From the NCBI RefSeq assembly GCF_030697065.1, contig NZ_JAUYQU010000278.1:1-39189 (forward strand): a DNA stretch of 39,189 bases, in the 5' to 3' direction. Shown here in pieces: positions 1 to 13,313 of the stretch. How positions within the stretch are numbered: position 1 is the first letter of the stretch; each line of letters opens with the position of its first letter. Below the pieces are notes generated by a model, which was not told where the DNA came from, searched no databases, and saw only the letters and a list, made by a program, of their open reading frames with translations. The translations under genes and the position numbers were made by a program. The stretch comes from Bradyrhizobium sp. GTDB lineage: Bacteria > Pseudomonadota > Alphaproteobacteria > Rhizobiales > Xanthobacteraceae.

Positions 1-3785
<3,785 letters not shown>

Positions 3786-3786
<1 letters not shown>

Positions 3787-5267
3787 TGCGCGATCAGGTC
3801 ACAGATCATCAGAAAGTGAACATACTGCTGGTCGACGACCAGCCGGCCAAGCTGCTCGCCTATGAAGTCATCCTGAAACAGCTCAACGAAAACCTCGTTG
3901 TCGCCACGTCCGGCCGGGAGGCGCTGGAATACCTGCTCAGGAACGAAGTCGCGGTCATTCTGGTCGACGTCTGCATGCCGGAGCTGGACGGATTCGAACT
4001 CGCCGCCATGATCCGCGATCATCCGCGCTTCCAGAAGACGGCCATGATCTTCATCTCCGCCATTCAGGTCAGCGATATCGACCGGCTGCGCGGCTACGAG
4101 ATGGGCGCGGTCGACTACGTTCCGGTGCCGGTGATTCCCGAAGTGCTGCGCGCCAAGATCAAGGTGTTCACCGAACTGTATCGCAAGACCCGTCAGCTCG
4201 AGCGATTCAACGCCGAGCTCGAGGATCGCGTCCGCGCCCGCACCGCCGAGTTGGAGGAATCCCACGCCAGGCTGCTGGAAAGCGAGCAACGCCGCAGCCT
4301 GGCGATCGCCGCCGGCAGAATGGGGTCATGGGACTGGGACTGGGCCAATGGCGACTGGATGTGGGACGAAGGCCAGTACCGGATTTTCGGCGTCGATCCG
4401 AAAAGCTTCGCGGTATCGCCGGCCAGCGTTCAGGCCAGGCTCCACCCGGACGATATCGAGGAGCTGCGCAAGGCGATGGCCCAGTTCGCCAAGGGCGTCA
4501 CGTCCTACGAGGCCGAATTTCGTATCATCCGGCCCGATGGCGAGATCCGATGGTGCGTCGGCACGGCCGCGGCCACCGTCGACAAGGGCGGCCGCGTGGT
4601 GCGCGTCAGCGGCGTCACCATCGACATTACCGAACGCAAACATGCGGAGGAACGTCAGAACCTGCTGGCCCGGGAAGTCGATCACCGGGCCAAGAACGCG
4701 CTGGCGCTGGCGCAATCGATCGTCCGCTTGACCCGGGGCGAAAACGTCAAGGCCTACGTTCAGTCGGTCGAAGGCCGGATCAATGCGCTGGCGCGGGTTC
4801 ATACCATTCTCTCGCTGTCGAGCTGGCAGGGCGCCAAGATAGGCAAGCTGGTCGACGAAGAACTCGCTCCCTATGCGACGGGCGGCCAAATCACCCTGAG
4901 CGGCCCGGAGGTTCAGCTGCAGCCGGCTACGGCGCAGACCCTGGCGCTCGCCCTGCACGAGCTCGTGACCAATTCGGCGAAGTATGGCGCGCTGTCCGCA
5001 CTCTCGGGTCGGCTCGCGCTCAAATGGGCGGTCGATGACGACCTGCTCACGCTGGCGTGGCAGGAGGCCGGCGGACCGCTGGTTCAGGAGCCGATCTCGA
5101 AAGGCTTCGGAACCCGAAGCGTGATCGCGAGCATCGAATCGCAACTCGGTGGACAGGCTGAATTCAACTGGCGCCCCGAAGGCCTGATCTGCCGGCTCTC
5201 GGTTCCATTGTCCCGGCATCTCTCCGAACCGGAGCATGATCCGCATCCAAGCGCAGCCCATGGATAG
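3786..5267 (+). CDS. REC-PAS-HWE histidine kinase
   Basis: This is a cytoplasmic signalling kinase of 493 residues. An N-terminal receiver domain (about residues 10-130, phospho-acceptor D61 in LVDVCMPELDG) is followed by a short coiled coil, a PAS_3-type domain (about 170-290, ending in the usual DITERKHAEE) and an HWE-type kinase domain. The latter shows H300 in EVDHRAKNA, the N-box HELVTNSAKYGAL (H391, N396), W425-x-E427 in WQEAGGP, and GFGTRS. The ATG at 3786 overlaps the preceding stop as TGATG, which suggests translational coupling. A GTG at 3771 in the same frame would add five residues and is less likely. An N-terminal REC means this protein may receive phosphate from the upstream hybrid kinase; that is inference. 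HWE kinases are typical of alphaproteobacteria. Confidence 0.93.
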
Positions 5268-5299
5268 TGGCGGGCTTCGGTGTTGCCCGGACCGGCGGC

Positions 5300-5695
5300 C
5301 TAGCCGGCGCCCGTGTTTTCGGCGATGTATCGCGCCGAGCGCCGGTAGGCCGCTTCGATCGCGCCGACGAGCTGGTTGGGACGAAACGGCTTCTGCAGAC
5401 ATACGACGCCGGCGAGTTCGGGCGACGCCGAAACGAAGTCGAGCGCCGTCATTCCCGATATCGCGACCACGGGGAAATCCGGAACGCGCTCACGCATCAT
5501 CCTGATCACGTCCACACCGTTGGCTCCCTGCAGGAAGATATCGACGATCGCGAGGTCGAAGTCGGAGCCTTCGAAAGCCGCCAGTCCGGCAGCGGCGCTG
5601 GCGGCCTCGACGATCTCGAAACGATGAATGCGCAGCACGATTGCGATCATCGCGCGCACGTCGGACTGGTCGTCGATGACAAGAATACGGGGCAA
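5300..5695 (-). CDS. Single-domain response regulator (CheY-like)
   Basis: The 131-residue protein is a receiver domain with no output domain. Visible key residues are the acidic pair D8-D9, phospho-acceptor D52 in AIVDIFLQ, the S80 switch position and K102 in LQKPF. It is convergent with the HWE kinase gene, 32 bp from its stop. With no DNA-binding domain, it probably works by protein contact or as a phosphate shuttle. Its proximity to two kinases makes them the obvious partners, but nothing in the sequence proves this. Confidence 0.9.
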   Translation of the reverse strand: MPRILVIDDQSDVRAMIAIVLRIHRFEIVEAASAAAGLAAFEGSDFDLAIVDIFLQGANGVDVIRMMRERVPDFPVVAISGMTALDFVSASPELAGVVCLQKPFRPNQLVGAIEAAYRRSARYIAENTGAG

Positions 5696-5987
5696 AGGGT
5701 GGCTCCGGGAGACAGATCGAAGTCAGCCTACACCCGAAGGTCGGGATTTGCTCAGTATTCCGCGGGGCGGTAAAGATGCCGCTCTCCTGACTCGGATGTA
5801 CAGGATCAAGCAGGGAACCGCCCCAACTGTCGATCAGCGCCGAAGCGGCGGGCACTTCCGCCTCGGGTTAGGCGAGAACCCTATCGTCCATCGCGCCCGG
5901 CGCGGCTTCGGGTATTGCCCCTCGCCGGGCCGTATCGCAAGTTCGATCGGGCGCGGATCATCAGGCAGGCGCTGGACCGTTGAAAGC
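5696..5987. other. Intergenic region between response regulator and P1 peptidase genes
   Basis: This 292-bp divergent region should carry the promoters of both flanking genes. I could not pick convincing -35/-10 pairs or an extracytoplasmic-stress GGAAC...CGTT motif. The reading frame of the peptidase happens to stay open back to 5628, but that extension has low-complexity, shadow-like composition and overlaps the response regulator, so it was not taken as coding. Confidence 0.5.
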
Positions 5988-7013
5988 ATGAAGAATCTCC
6001 TCACCGATATCGCCGGCGTCCGCGTCGGCCACGCCGATGACAAGGCCCTGGCATCCGGGGTCACCGCCGTCATTTTCGATAGGCCGGCGGTGGCGGCGAT
6101 CGACATCCGCGGCGGCGGGCCCGGTATCCGCGAGGGCGCGGTGCTCGACCTCGAAAACACCGTGGAGCAGATCCACGGCATCGCGCTGGCGGGCGGTTCG
6201 GCGTTCGGGCTCGAGGCCGGCGGCGGGGTGCAGGCCTGGCTCGCCGAACAGGGCCGCGGCTTTGCCATCGGCGGCGCGCTGGTTCCGATCGTCCCGGGCG
6301 CGATCTGTTTCGATCTGCTCAATGGCGGCGACAAGGCGTGGGGCCGTTTCGCACCCTACCGCGATCTCGGTTACGCCGCGGCCGCGGCGGCGGCTGCGGA
6401 TTTCGCGCTCGGCAGCGTCGGCGCCGGGCTCGGCGCCACCACCGCGAATTTGAAGGGCGGCATCGGGTCGGCGTCGGCGGTGACGGCCGGCGGCATCCGG
6501 GTGGCCGCGCTGGCGGTCGTCAACGCGGTCGGCAGCGTCACCGTCGGCGACGGGCCGTGGTTCTGGGCAGCTCCGTTTGAAGCCGGGGACGAGTTCGGCG
6601 GAGGCGGATTGCCGATCGACTTCACACCGGACATGCTGGAGATGCGCATCAAGGGCGGCACATCAGCGACATCGGTGGAAAACACCACCCTGGCCGTGGT
6701 CGTGACCGACGCCGCCCTCACAAAACCGCAGGCAAGACGGCTGGCGATGATGGCGCAGACCGGATTTGCCCGCGCGATCTATCCGGTGCACGCGCCGCTC
6801 GATGGCGATGTGGTGTTTGCCGCGGCTACCGGCGAGAAGCCTGTTGATCCCCTGGCCGGTCTCACCGAACTCGGCATGGTCGCGGCAAATGTAGTGGCCC
6901 GCGCCATCGCACGCGGCGTGTATGAGGCGACCGCCCTGCCCTTCCCCGGCGCACTGCCGGCGTGGAAGGACCGATTTGGGTTTGTGTGTTCACGAAAACC
7001 GGACACACCATAA
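5988..7013 (+). CDS. P1 family peptidase (DmpA/NylC-like N-terminal nucleophile hydrolase)
   Basis: This 341-residue protein belongs to the DmpA/BapA/NylC family: aminopeptidases, beta-peptidases and nylon-oligomer hydrolases that self-cleave into two chains to expose an N-terminal Ser or Thr. It begins with the typical ITDIAGVRVGHA-like segment (here LTDIAGVRVGHADD), followed by GGSAFGLEA and TTANLKGGIGSAS. The likely self-cleavage point is N232/T233 in VENTTLAVVVTDA; this is assigned by family analogy, not shown. The start is the ATG at 5988 because homology begins at once; upstream in-frame codons are not conserved-looking. No signal peptide is visible, so a cytoplasmic location is expected. 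The substrate cannot be told from sequence. It is convergent with the EF-hand gene, 22 bp away. Confidence 0.9.
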   Translation: MKNLLTDIAGVRVGHADDKALASGVTAVIFDRPAVAAIDIRGGGPGIREGAVLDLENTVEQIHGIALAGGSAFGLEAGGGVQAWLAEQGRGFAIGGALVPIVPGAICFDLLNGGDKAWGRFAPYRDLGYAAAAAAAADFALGSVGAGLGATTANLKGGIGSASAVTAGGIRVAALAVVNAVGSVTVGDGPWFWAAPFEAGDEFGGGGLPIDFTPDMLEMRIKGGTSATSVENTTLAVVVTDAALTKPQARRLAMMAQTGFARAIYPVHAPLDGDVVFAAATGEKPVDPLAGLTELGMVAANVVARAIARGVYEATALPFPGALPAWKDRFGFVCSRKPDTP

Positions 7014-7035
7014 ATGGCCGCAGGGATTCGCCTGT

Positions 7036-7503
7036 TCAGAACCTCATCCATTCGCTGGACGAGGATGCAAACGCCTGCATCTGGCGCGCAATCATTTCTT
7101 TCATGACATTGTAGGATGATGTCGCGGCGCTGGTTGCCGTCGCCTCGAATTCCGATTTGGTGACCTGACCATCGCCGTCGGCATCGAGTTGCGCGAACAG
7201 GTCCTTGGAGCCCTCGGGCTTGCCGGTCTCTGCCGACGGAGGGGACGCGGTCGATGGCCGGCTTTGCGCCGCAAGCAGCGCGTCGATCGTGGCTGACGAT
7301 ATCTGCGGAAACATCTGCGGAAACCTGTCGAGCCCGGAATACGGGTCCGATTTTCCGGACATTGCGGTCCCGCCGAATATATCGCCGAAGGGATCGGAGG
7401 ATTCACGGCCTGAGCGGGTGGCGTTGGCCGACGACGGGTTCGATGAGGTCACTGAGTTCAGCAACTCCAGGACGGACGACGCGGTGTAAGCAGAAAGCTG
7501 CAT
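7036..7503 (-). CDS. Small EF-hand protein A
   Basis: The product has 155 residues. The start is the ATG at 7503 because a GGAG lies seven bases upstream; a longer frame to 7530 lacks this. There is one canonical calcium-binding loop, D107-A-D-G-D-G-x-V-x-x-x-E118, in LFAQLDADGDGQVTKSEFE. The rest is Ser/Thr/Ala-rich and probably flexible, apart from QISSATIDALLAAQ (about 68-81) and a C-terminal amphipathic segment AATSSYNVMKEMIARQMQA. These segments are shared with the neighbouring protein B, so the two are paralogues. No signal peptide or membrane helix is visible. It lies 62 bp downstream of B on the same strand and is probably co-transcribed. The function is unknown; calcium binding is inferred from the loop. 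Confidence 0.82.
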   Translation of the reverse strand: MQLSAYTASSVLELLNSVTSSNPSSANATRSGRESSDPFGDIFGGTAMSGKSDPYSGLDRFPQMFPQISSATIDALLAAQSRPSTASPPSAETGKPEGSKDLFAQLDADGDGQVTKSEFEATATSAATSSYNVMKEMIARQMQAFASSSSEWMRF

Positions 7504-7565
7504 TACGGTACTCCAACAACTGCCGCCCAAGGCGGCTCTTCGTGGCGCTCCGGCCAGCCGTTATG

Positions 7566-8327
7566 TCAGGCGCTGACCGACAGCGAGCCCGTGGCGGCGG
7601 ATGAAATCGCCTGCGCCTGGCGCTGGATCATCTGTTCGATGAAATTATAGGATGACGTCGCCGCACCGGATGCCGACGCGGCCGCGGCCGATGTCATCGT
7701 CACCCTGGAGCCGTCGGCATAGCTCAGCGACGTCGTCACCGAGCCGTCGCTGTTGGTGACCGAGGTCGAGGATGCGCCCTGCAATGCCTGCATCAGCGTA
7801 TCCTTCCCTGACCCACCGGAGGCACCGGAGCCGACCGAAGCGGCGGCATCATCGCGACGCTGACCCTTGCCCTTCAGCGCCGACATCAATTCGCCCAGTG
7901 TGACCGCTCCGTCGCCGTCCTTGTCCAGCTTGCCGAATACGCTGCCGGCCTGCGCGAGGTTGGTGCCGCCGGCGCCGAGCGCGTTCTCGAATTCCGATTT
8001 GCTGAGCTTGCCATCGCTGTCGGCGTCGATCTGCGCGAACAGATCATTCAGCGCGTCCGACCGGCTGGTGGACGCCGATCCGGTTGATCCCGTGCCCGAC
8101 ATTGCCTGGCCTTGCGCCGCCAGCAGCGCGCTCATCGTGGCCGGCGATATCTGCGAGCCGCCACCCGTTCCGGACGTGGCCGGCGAGGATTCCGACGCCG
8201 TGCTGCTGCTCGAAAAGTCGAACGGGCTCTTCGGCTCCTGCTTGTTGCCCGCGGATTGGGATTTCGATGCGGTCAGCGATTTCAGGAGGTCCAGCGCGGA
8301 CGTCGCGGCGCTAAGGGCGTGCAGCAT
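7566..8327 (-). CDS. EF-hand protein B (paralogue of A)
   Basis: The product has 253 residues and starts at the ATG at 8327, preceded by GGAG nine bases upstream. An in-frame extension to 8570 is not supported. It has two EF-hand loops with all liganding positions: D101-E112 (DADSDGKLSKSE) and D135-E146 (DKDGDGAVTLGE). They are preceded by QISPATMSALLAAQ (59-72) and followed by a Ser/Gly linker, a DGS-containing stretch (about 193-210) and the C-terminal AATSSYNFIEQMIQRQAQA. The N-terminus (SAATSALDLLKSLT) resembles that of protein A. There is no classical signal peptide. The protein could be a cytoplasmic calcium buffer or sensor, or a substrate of a leaderless export system; the sequence does not decide. 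Confidence 0.85.
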   Translation of the reverse strand: MLHALSAATSALDLLKSLTASKSQSAGNKQEPKSPFDFSSSSTASESSPATSGTGGGSQISPATMSALLAAQGQAMSGTGSTGSASTSRSDALNDLFAQIDADSDGKLSKSEFENALGAGGTNLAQAGSVFGKLDKDGDGAVTLGELMSALKGKGQRRDDAAASVGSGASGGSGKDTLMQALQGASSTSVTNSDGSVTTSLSYADGSRVTMTSAAAASASGAATSSYNFIEQMIQRQAQAISSAATGSLSVSA

Positions 8328-8568
8328 ATGACAAGGCTCCAGCAGATGCCGCACGGCGCGGCCTGTTACTCTCGCCGATGGATCAGCAAACTCCGTGCCA
8401 CGACAGAAAATCAATGAAACCGGGGGTTTTTGCACCGGCCACTTCCGGATCTTCCCGGCAATAGATGCCGTCGCGGCAGAATTTTCCGATCCCCCGCATT
8501 TGCCCCCGGACATGGCGCATGTTACGCGGTGCGTTCCGCCGCACGCTGCAACTGCCCGGGAAGCGCAC

Positions 8569-9270
8569 ATGTCTCAGCAATTTGCGTCACGCCCTCTCGT
8601 CATCGCGCCCTCGATCCTGGCGTCGGATTTTTCCAGGCTGGGCGAAGAGGTCCGCGCGGTCGATGCGGCCGGCGCCGACTGGATCCACCTCGACGTGATG
8701 GACGGGCATTTCGTGCCCAACATTTCCTACGGCCCCGACGTCATCAAGGCGATGCGCCCGCACACCAGGAAGATCTTCGACGCCCATCTGATGATTTCGC
8801 CCTGCGATCCCTACCTCGAGGCTTTTGCAAAAGCCGGCTGCGATCACATTACGGTGCATGCCGAGGCCGGCCCGCATCTGCATCGTTCGCTGCAGGCGAT
8901 CCGCGCACTCGGCAAGAAGGCCGGCGTCTCGCTCAATCCGGGCACGCCGGTCTCGGCCATCGAATATGACATCGACCTGATCGACCTGGTGCTGGAGATG
9001 TCGGTCAATCCCGGCTTCGGCGGCCAGGCCTTTATCCCGTCGGCGCTGGGCAAGATCCGCGACCTCCGCGCGATGACCGCTGGGCGGCCGATCGACATCG
9101 AAGTCGATGGCGGTGTCGGTCCGGATGTGGCGGGAGCGCTTGCCGCCGCCGGCGCCAATGCCCTGGTCGCGGGCTCGGCGGTGTTCAAGGGCGGCACCAT
9201 GGAAAGCTACAAGGCCAATATTTCGGCGATCCGCGGGGCGGCGGCGCTGGCGCGCGGCGAAGCGATCTAG
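8569..9270 (+). CDS. rpe: Ribulose-phosphate 3-epimerase
   Basis: The enzyme interconverts ribulose 5-phosphate and xylulose 5-phosphate in the pentose phosphate and Calvin cycles. The 233-residue TIM barrel is of normal length. It shows [14 protein letters not shown] at the N-terminus, the metal-site motif [23 protein letters not shown] with the phosphate-binding loop, and EVDGGV near the end. The ATG at 8569 fits family starts and has GGGAAG upstream; the open frame back to 8395 is non-homologous. It is convergent with the tetR gene. An isolated rpe, not embedded in a cbb operon, suggests a housekeeping pentose phosphate role. Confidence 0.96.
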   Translation: MSQQFASRPLVIAPSILASDFSRLGEEVRAVDAAGADWIHLDVMDGHFVPNISYGPDVIKAMRPHTRKIFDAHLMISPCDPYLEAFAKAGCDHITVHAEAGPHLHRSLQAIRALGKKAGVSLNPGTPVSAIEYDIDLIDLVLEMSVNPGFGGQAFIPSALGKIRDLRAMTAGRPIDIEVDGGVGPDVAGALAAAGANALVAGSAVFKGGTMESYKANISAIRGAAALARGEAI

Positions 9271-9299
9271 TGCCGACTATCCGAGATCGGTGAGCCGTT

Positions 9300-9320
9300 T
9301 GCGGCGTCTTCGCCGCGTTT
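9300..9320 (+). terminator. Possible rpe terminator hairpin
   Basis: A 6-bp perfect stem GCGGCG-TCTT-CGCCGC (9301-9316) is followed by GTTTCG, 30 bp after the rpe stop and before the convergent tetR stop. The T-tract is poor, so this may be only a weak or Rho-assisted terminator. Confidence 0.35.
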
Positions 9321-9356
9321 CGAAGGATGGCAGCAACACGGATTATGCTCCAGGCG

Positions 9357-9953
9357 TTAGCCCTTGCGCGGCGCTGCCAGTCCCCGCAGCAGCAACGCCA
9401 GCACCGCGTCGATCCGCGCGGCAAATGCCGGGTCGCTCCACTCCTCGGCATGGGCGGGATGATGGAAGCGGATGGTGGCGTCGAACACCGCGCGGGACGT
9501 CGCCTTGACGTCGGCGATCTCGAACGCGCCCTGCTGCACGCCGTCGGACAGGATATGCTCGAGCTGGTCGCAGAGACATTCCTTGTGCGAACTCACGGCC
9601 TGACAAGCCTCCTGGGCCAGCGCCAGATAGGTCGCGAACATTTCGGGGTCTTCGGACAATTTCTTGTGCTTGGCCGCAAACAGCGTGCGCAGCCAGCGCT
9701 CCAGCCGGGCCGGCGCCGCTCCCTGGCCTTCCACGATCTCCTGCAGCGGCGCGTTGAAGCGGTCGAGCCAGCGTTTGGCCACCGCCTGGCGCAGCGCGAC
9801 CTTGCTGGGAAAGTGCCGGTAGACGCTGCCGTGGCTGACATCGAGCGCACGGGCGACATCCACCACGGTGGCTTTGGCCAGCCCGAAACGGCGCAGCACG
9901 TCCTCGGTGACTTCGAGGATCCGCTCGGGGGTCAGAACTACATTCTCGTTCAT
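9357..9953 (-). CDS. TetR/AcrR family transcriptional regulator
   Basis: The 198-residue repressor-type protein has an N-terminal TetR_N helix-turn-helix (about residues 10-57), with the recognition segment VSHGSVYRHFPSKVALRQAV. The ligand-binding half is helical and contains CLCDQLEHIL and an HHPAHAEEW segment. The start at 9953 gives the usual MNENVVLTPERIL beginning. A small ORF on the same strand ends 54 bp upstream and probably shares its transcript. A palindrome at 10209-10226 is a candidate operator. No transporter or enzyme gene lies adjacent in divergent orientation, so the regulated target is unclear, apart from possible self-control. Confidence 0.92.
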   Translation of the reverse strand: MNENVVLTPERILEVTEDVLRRFGLAKATVVDVARALDVSHGSVYRHFPSKVALRQAVAKRWLDRFNAPLQEIVEGQGAAPARLERWLRTLFAAKHKKLSEDPEMFATYLALAQEACQAVSSHKECLCDQLEHILSDGVQQGAFEIADVKATSRAVFDATIRFHHPAHAEEWSDPAFAARIDAVLALLLRGLAAPRKG

Positions 9954-10007
9954 GCGCGCACCGTCTGCTTCCAGTCGTTGTTGCGGGCGGCTATTCGCCG
10001 CCCCCTT

Positions 10008-10109
10008 TTAACGGTCTAACCTGGTGGCCTGCGCCTCCAGATGGCGGGCCACGCGGGCGTCGAGCCAGCGTTGGATGTAGTGGATAAGTTGAAAGATCTC
10101 GATCGTCAT
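10008..10109 (-). CDS. Putative 33-residue small protein upstream of tetR
   Basis: This short frame starts at the ATG at 10109 and ends with TAA at 10008-10010. It is preceded by GAGGA seven bases upstream of the ATG, a good ribosome-binding site. The product starts MTIEIFQLIHYIQRWLD and continues as an Arg/Ala-rich helix-prone tail, giving an amphipathic peptide with one hydrophobic face. It lies 54 bp before the TetR start on the same strand, between that gene and a leader hairpin. I do not recognise a family. It could be a real small protein, a leader peptide, or chance. The ribosome-binding site and position favour translation. Confidence 0.55.
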   Translation of the reverse strand: MTIEIFQLIHYIQRWLDARVARHLEAQATRLDR

Positions 10110-10131
10110 GGCGAAGTCCTCGGTCAGTCCG

Positions 10132-10161
10132 CTGGCACGCGGTCGATCGGCCGCGTGCCAG
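10132..10161 (-). promoter_or_regulatory. Perfect 11-bp stem-loop in the leader of the small ORF/tetR transcript
   Basis: The arms CTGGCACGCGG (10132-10142) and CCGCGTGCCAG (10151-10161) are perfect complements around an 8-base loop that is itself partly palindromic (TCGATCGG). There is no T-tract on either side, so it is not a standard terminator. It sits 22 bases upstream of the small-ORF ATG, within the expected 5' leader. It could control translation or stability, or be a protein-binding palindrome. Confidence 0.6.
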
Positions 10162-10208
10162 GTTGACGCCCGGAAGCGGCGTCGCGGACGATATAGCTCA
10201 TCTCGCTG

Positions 10209-10226
10209 ACAGATTACAATATCTGT
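10209..10226. promoter_or_regulatory. Palindromic operator candidate for the TetR regulator
   Basis: ACAGAT (10209-10214) and ATCTGT (10221-10226) form a perfect inverted repeat with a 6-base spacer, followed by TAGTCAATATTCTGT, which repeats a similar half-site. It lies in an AT-rich patch, unlike the surrounding GC-rich DNA, in the divergent region between the tetR/small-ORF transcript and purB. Symmetry and spacing fit TetR-type operators. Assignment to this TetR protein is inference. Confidence 0.5.
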
Positions 10227-10295
10227 TAGTCAATATTCTGTGATTATGGTGTCACCGTCGGGCTGCGGGGCACCTCCCGCCGGGCGGGCCGCGGT

Positions 10296-10324
10296 TTGTC
10301 TCACCCGGACGGCTCTGCTAAAGC
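10296..10324 (+). promoter_or_regulatory. Possible sigma70-type promoter of purB
   Basis: TTGTCT (10296-10301), a 17-base spacer and TAAAGC (10319-10324) lie 65 bp before the purB start. The -35 is fair and the -10 is weak. Confidence 0.35.
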
Positions 10325-10388
10325 GCGGCGTAAAAACAATCGGCCGGGAGTCGCACCCGATCCCCGCTTTGCTCGCCCGGAGTCCCCG

Positions 10389-11696
<1,308 letters not shown>

Positions 11697-11709
11697 CGCG
11701 GGGCGTCCG

Positions 11710-12249
11710 ATGGGCAGCGTCCTCGCCGTCAGCGCCCGCAGCGGCCATCACTTCAGCAAGACCCCTGCCCTGAGCATTCGCCTGCTCCGGGGGCTGGGCG
11801 TCGCCGGCGACGCCCATATGGGCGAGACGGTCAAGCACCGCTCCCGCGTCCGCAACGACCCGACCCAGCCCAACCTGCGCCAGGTGCACCTGATCCACGC
11901 CGAACTGTTCGCCGAATTGCAGGCCAAGGGCTTTGTGGTGCAGCCGGCCGACCTCGGCGAGAACGTCACCACCGAAGGCATCGATCTGCTGGCGCTGCCA
12001 TCGGGCACGCGGCTGCACCTTGGCGAAAGTGCCGTGGTGGAGATTACCGGCCTGCGCAATCCCTGCATCCAGATCGACAGGTTTCAACAGGGCCTGATGG
12101 CCGCGACGCTGGACCGGGATATCAAGGGCAATCTGGTCCGCAAGGCCGGGGTCATGAGCATCGTGATATCGGAGGGCGATGTGCGGCCGGGGGATACGAT
12201 CGTCGTCGAATTGCCGGCAGAGCCGCATCGCGCCTTGCTGCCGGTATAA
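11710..12249 (+). CDS. MOSC domain-containing protein
   Basis: The 179-residue protein is a single MOSC domain, the fold of the molybdenum cofactor sulfurase C-terminus and of YiiM-type proteins. Family landmarks are a GxxGDAHMG-like segment (GVAGDAHMGETV), ADLGENVTTEGIDL, and the conserved cysteine in GLRNPCIQID. The ATG at 11710 is chosen because homology begins with VLAVSARSGHHFSK. It lies just after purB and may be read from the same promoter. The biochemical role of stand-alone MOSC proteins is not settled: molybdenum-cofactor or sulfur handling, or N-hydroxylated compound reduction. Confidence 0.9.
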   Translation: MGSVLAVSARSGHHFSKTPALSIRLLRGLGVAGDAHMGETVKHRSRVRNDPTQPNLRQVHLIHAELFAELQAKGFVVQPADLGENVTTEGIDLLALPSGTRLHLGESAVVEITGLRNPCIQIDRFQQGLMAATLDRDIKGNLVRKAGVMSIVISEGDVRPGDTIVVELPAEPHRALLPV

Positions 12250-12276
12250 CCTCGGGCAATCCCTCGTTCCTAGAGA

Positions 12277-12301
12277 TGAATATGCGTTCATTTCATATTC
12301 A
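12277..12301. promoter_or_regulatory. Inverted repeat in the AT-rich region upstream of murI
   Basis: TGAATATG (12277-12284) and CATATTCA (12294-12301) form a perfect 8-bp inverted repeat with a 9-base spacer. The surrounding stretch is AT-richer than its neighbours. It could be an operator or a transcript hairpin; no known box was matched. Confidence 0.35.
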
Positions 12302-12433
12302 ACCTCCGGCTTTCTGTCAGTGCATGGGGTTGTTTTCGATATTTTGTGGGAGCGCGTGCGAGTCCCTCTGCGCGGCACCGCCATACCTGCAAATACAACA
12401 GAATGGTAACGTGAGATCGGCTAGAATCCCGGC

Positions 12434-13231
12434 GTGACAGCACCTCCGACGATTCTGGTTTTCGATTCGGGCCTTGGCGGGCTCACGGTCCTGCGTGAGA
12501 TCGTCCGGGCGCGGCCCGGCGCGCACTATGTCTATGTCGCCGACGACGCCTTCTTTCCCTACGGCCACCATGGCGAGGACGAGATCATCGCGCGCGTGGT
12601 GCCGCTGATCGGCGAACTGATCGCCGCGCATGCCCCTGACCTCGTCGTGATCGCCTGCAACACCGCCTCCACGCTGGTCATGTCGCATCTGCGCGAGCAG
12701 TACAAAGTCCCCTTCGTCGGAACGGTGCCCGCGATCAAGCCGGCCTGCGCCCGTTCCACGACCAAGCGCGTGTCGGTGCTGGGCACCAGGGGCACCGTCA
12801 AGCGCGAATACACCAGGGCGCTGATCCGCGACTTTTCGCAAGGCTGCGAGGTGACGCTGGTGGGGTCGGCCGATCTCGCCTCGCTGGCGGAATCGGCGTT
12901 GAGCGGCGAGCAGGTCAGCGACCTCGCGATAGCGGCCGAGCTCGCGCCATGCTTCATCGGCAACGGCGAAGCCGATCCCGCCCGCACCGACACCGTCGTG
13001 CTGGCCTGCACTCATTATCCCCTGCTGATGGATCGGCTGGTCAGGCTGGCGCCGTGGCCGGTGGACTGGATCGATCCTGCGCCCGCGATCGCGCGGCGGG
13101 TGTCGGATCTGCTCGGCCCCCCCGGCAGCGAGGCCGACCATAGCGGCGCGGAAATGATCTTCACCTCGAGGCGTCCGCATACGCTGAGCCGGGCCTTGAT
13201 GCCGTTCTTCGGCGGGCGCGTTCCGGCTTGA
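12434..13231 (+). CDS. murI: Glutamate racemase
   Basis: MurI converts L-glutamate to D-glutamate for peptidoglycan. The 265-residue protein contains the paired catalytic cysteines C75 in VIACNTAST and C192 in VLACTHYPLL, and the N-terminal VFDSGLGGLTVLREI. The start is a GTG at 12434 without a strong ribosome-binding site. An AT-rich 184-bp spacer separates it from the MOSC gene, so it likely has its own promoter. The enzyme is cytoplasmic, and both cysteines being present argues for activity. Confidence 0.96.
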   Translation: MTAPPTILVFDSGLGGLTVLREIVRARPGAHYVYVADDAFFPYGHHGEDEIIARVVPLIGELIAAHAPDLVVIACNTASTLVMSHLREQYKVPFVGTVPAIKPACARSTTKRVSVLGTRGTVKREYTRALIRDFSQGCEVTLVGSADLASLAESALSGEQVSDLAIAAELAPCFIGNGEADPARTDTVVLACTHYPLLMDRLVRLAPWPVDWIDPAPAIARRVSDLLGPPGSEADHSGAEMIFTSRRPHTLSRALMPFFGGRVPA

Positions 13232-13313
13232 GCGCATATTGAACTTTTCGGCGTCAGGCCGCGCTGCTAGCTTTCGAAGCCCCGACCCGGACCCATCCCA
13301 TGGAGCTTCGAAG

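Noticed and set aside
5628..5987. 120-codon N-terminal extension of the P1 peptidase
   Set aside because: The frame is open by chance; it runs through the response-regulator gene and is not like family N-termini.
9954..10388. Whole tetR-purB gap considered as a missed larger gene
   Set aside because: No frame longer than the 33-codon ORF has a start with a ribosome-binding site and plausible composition.
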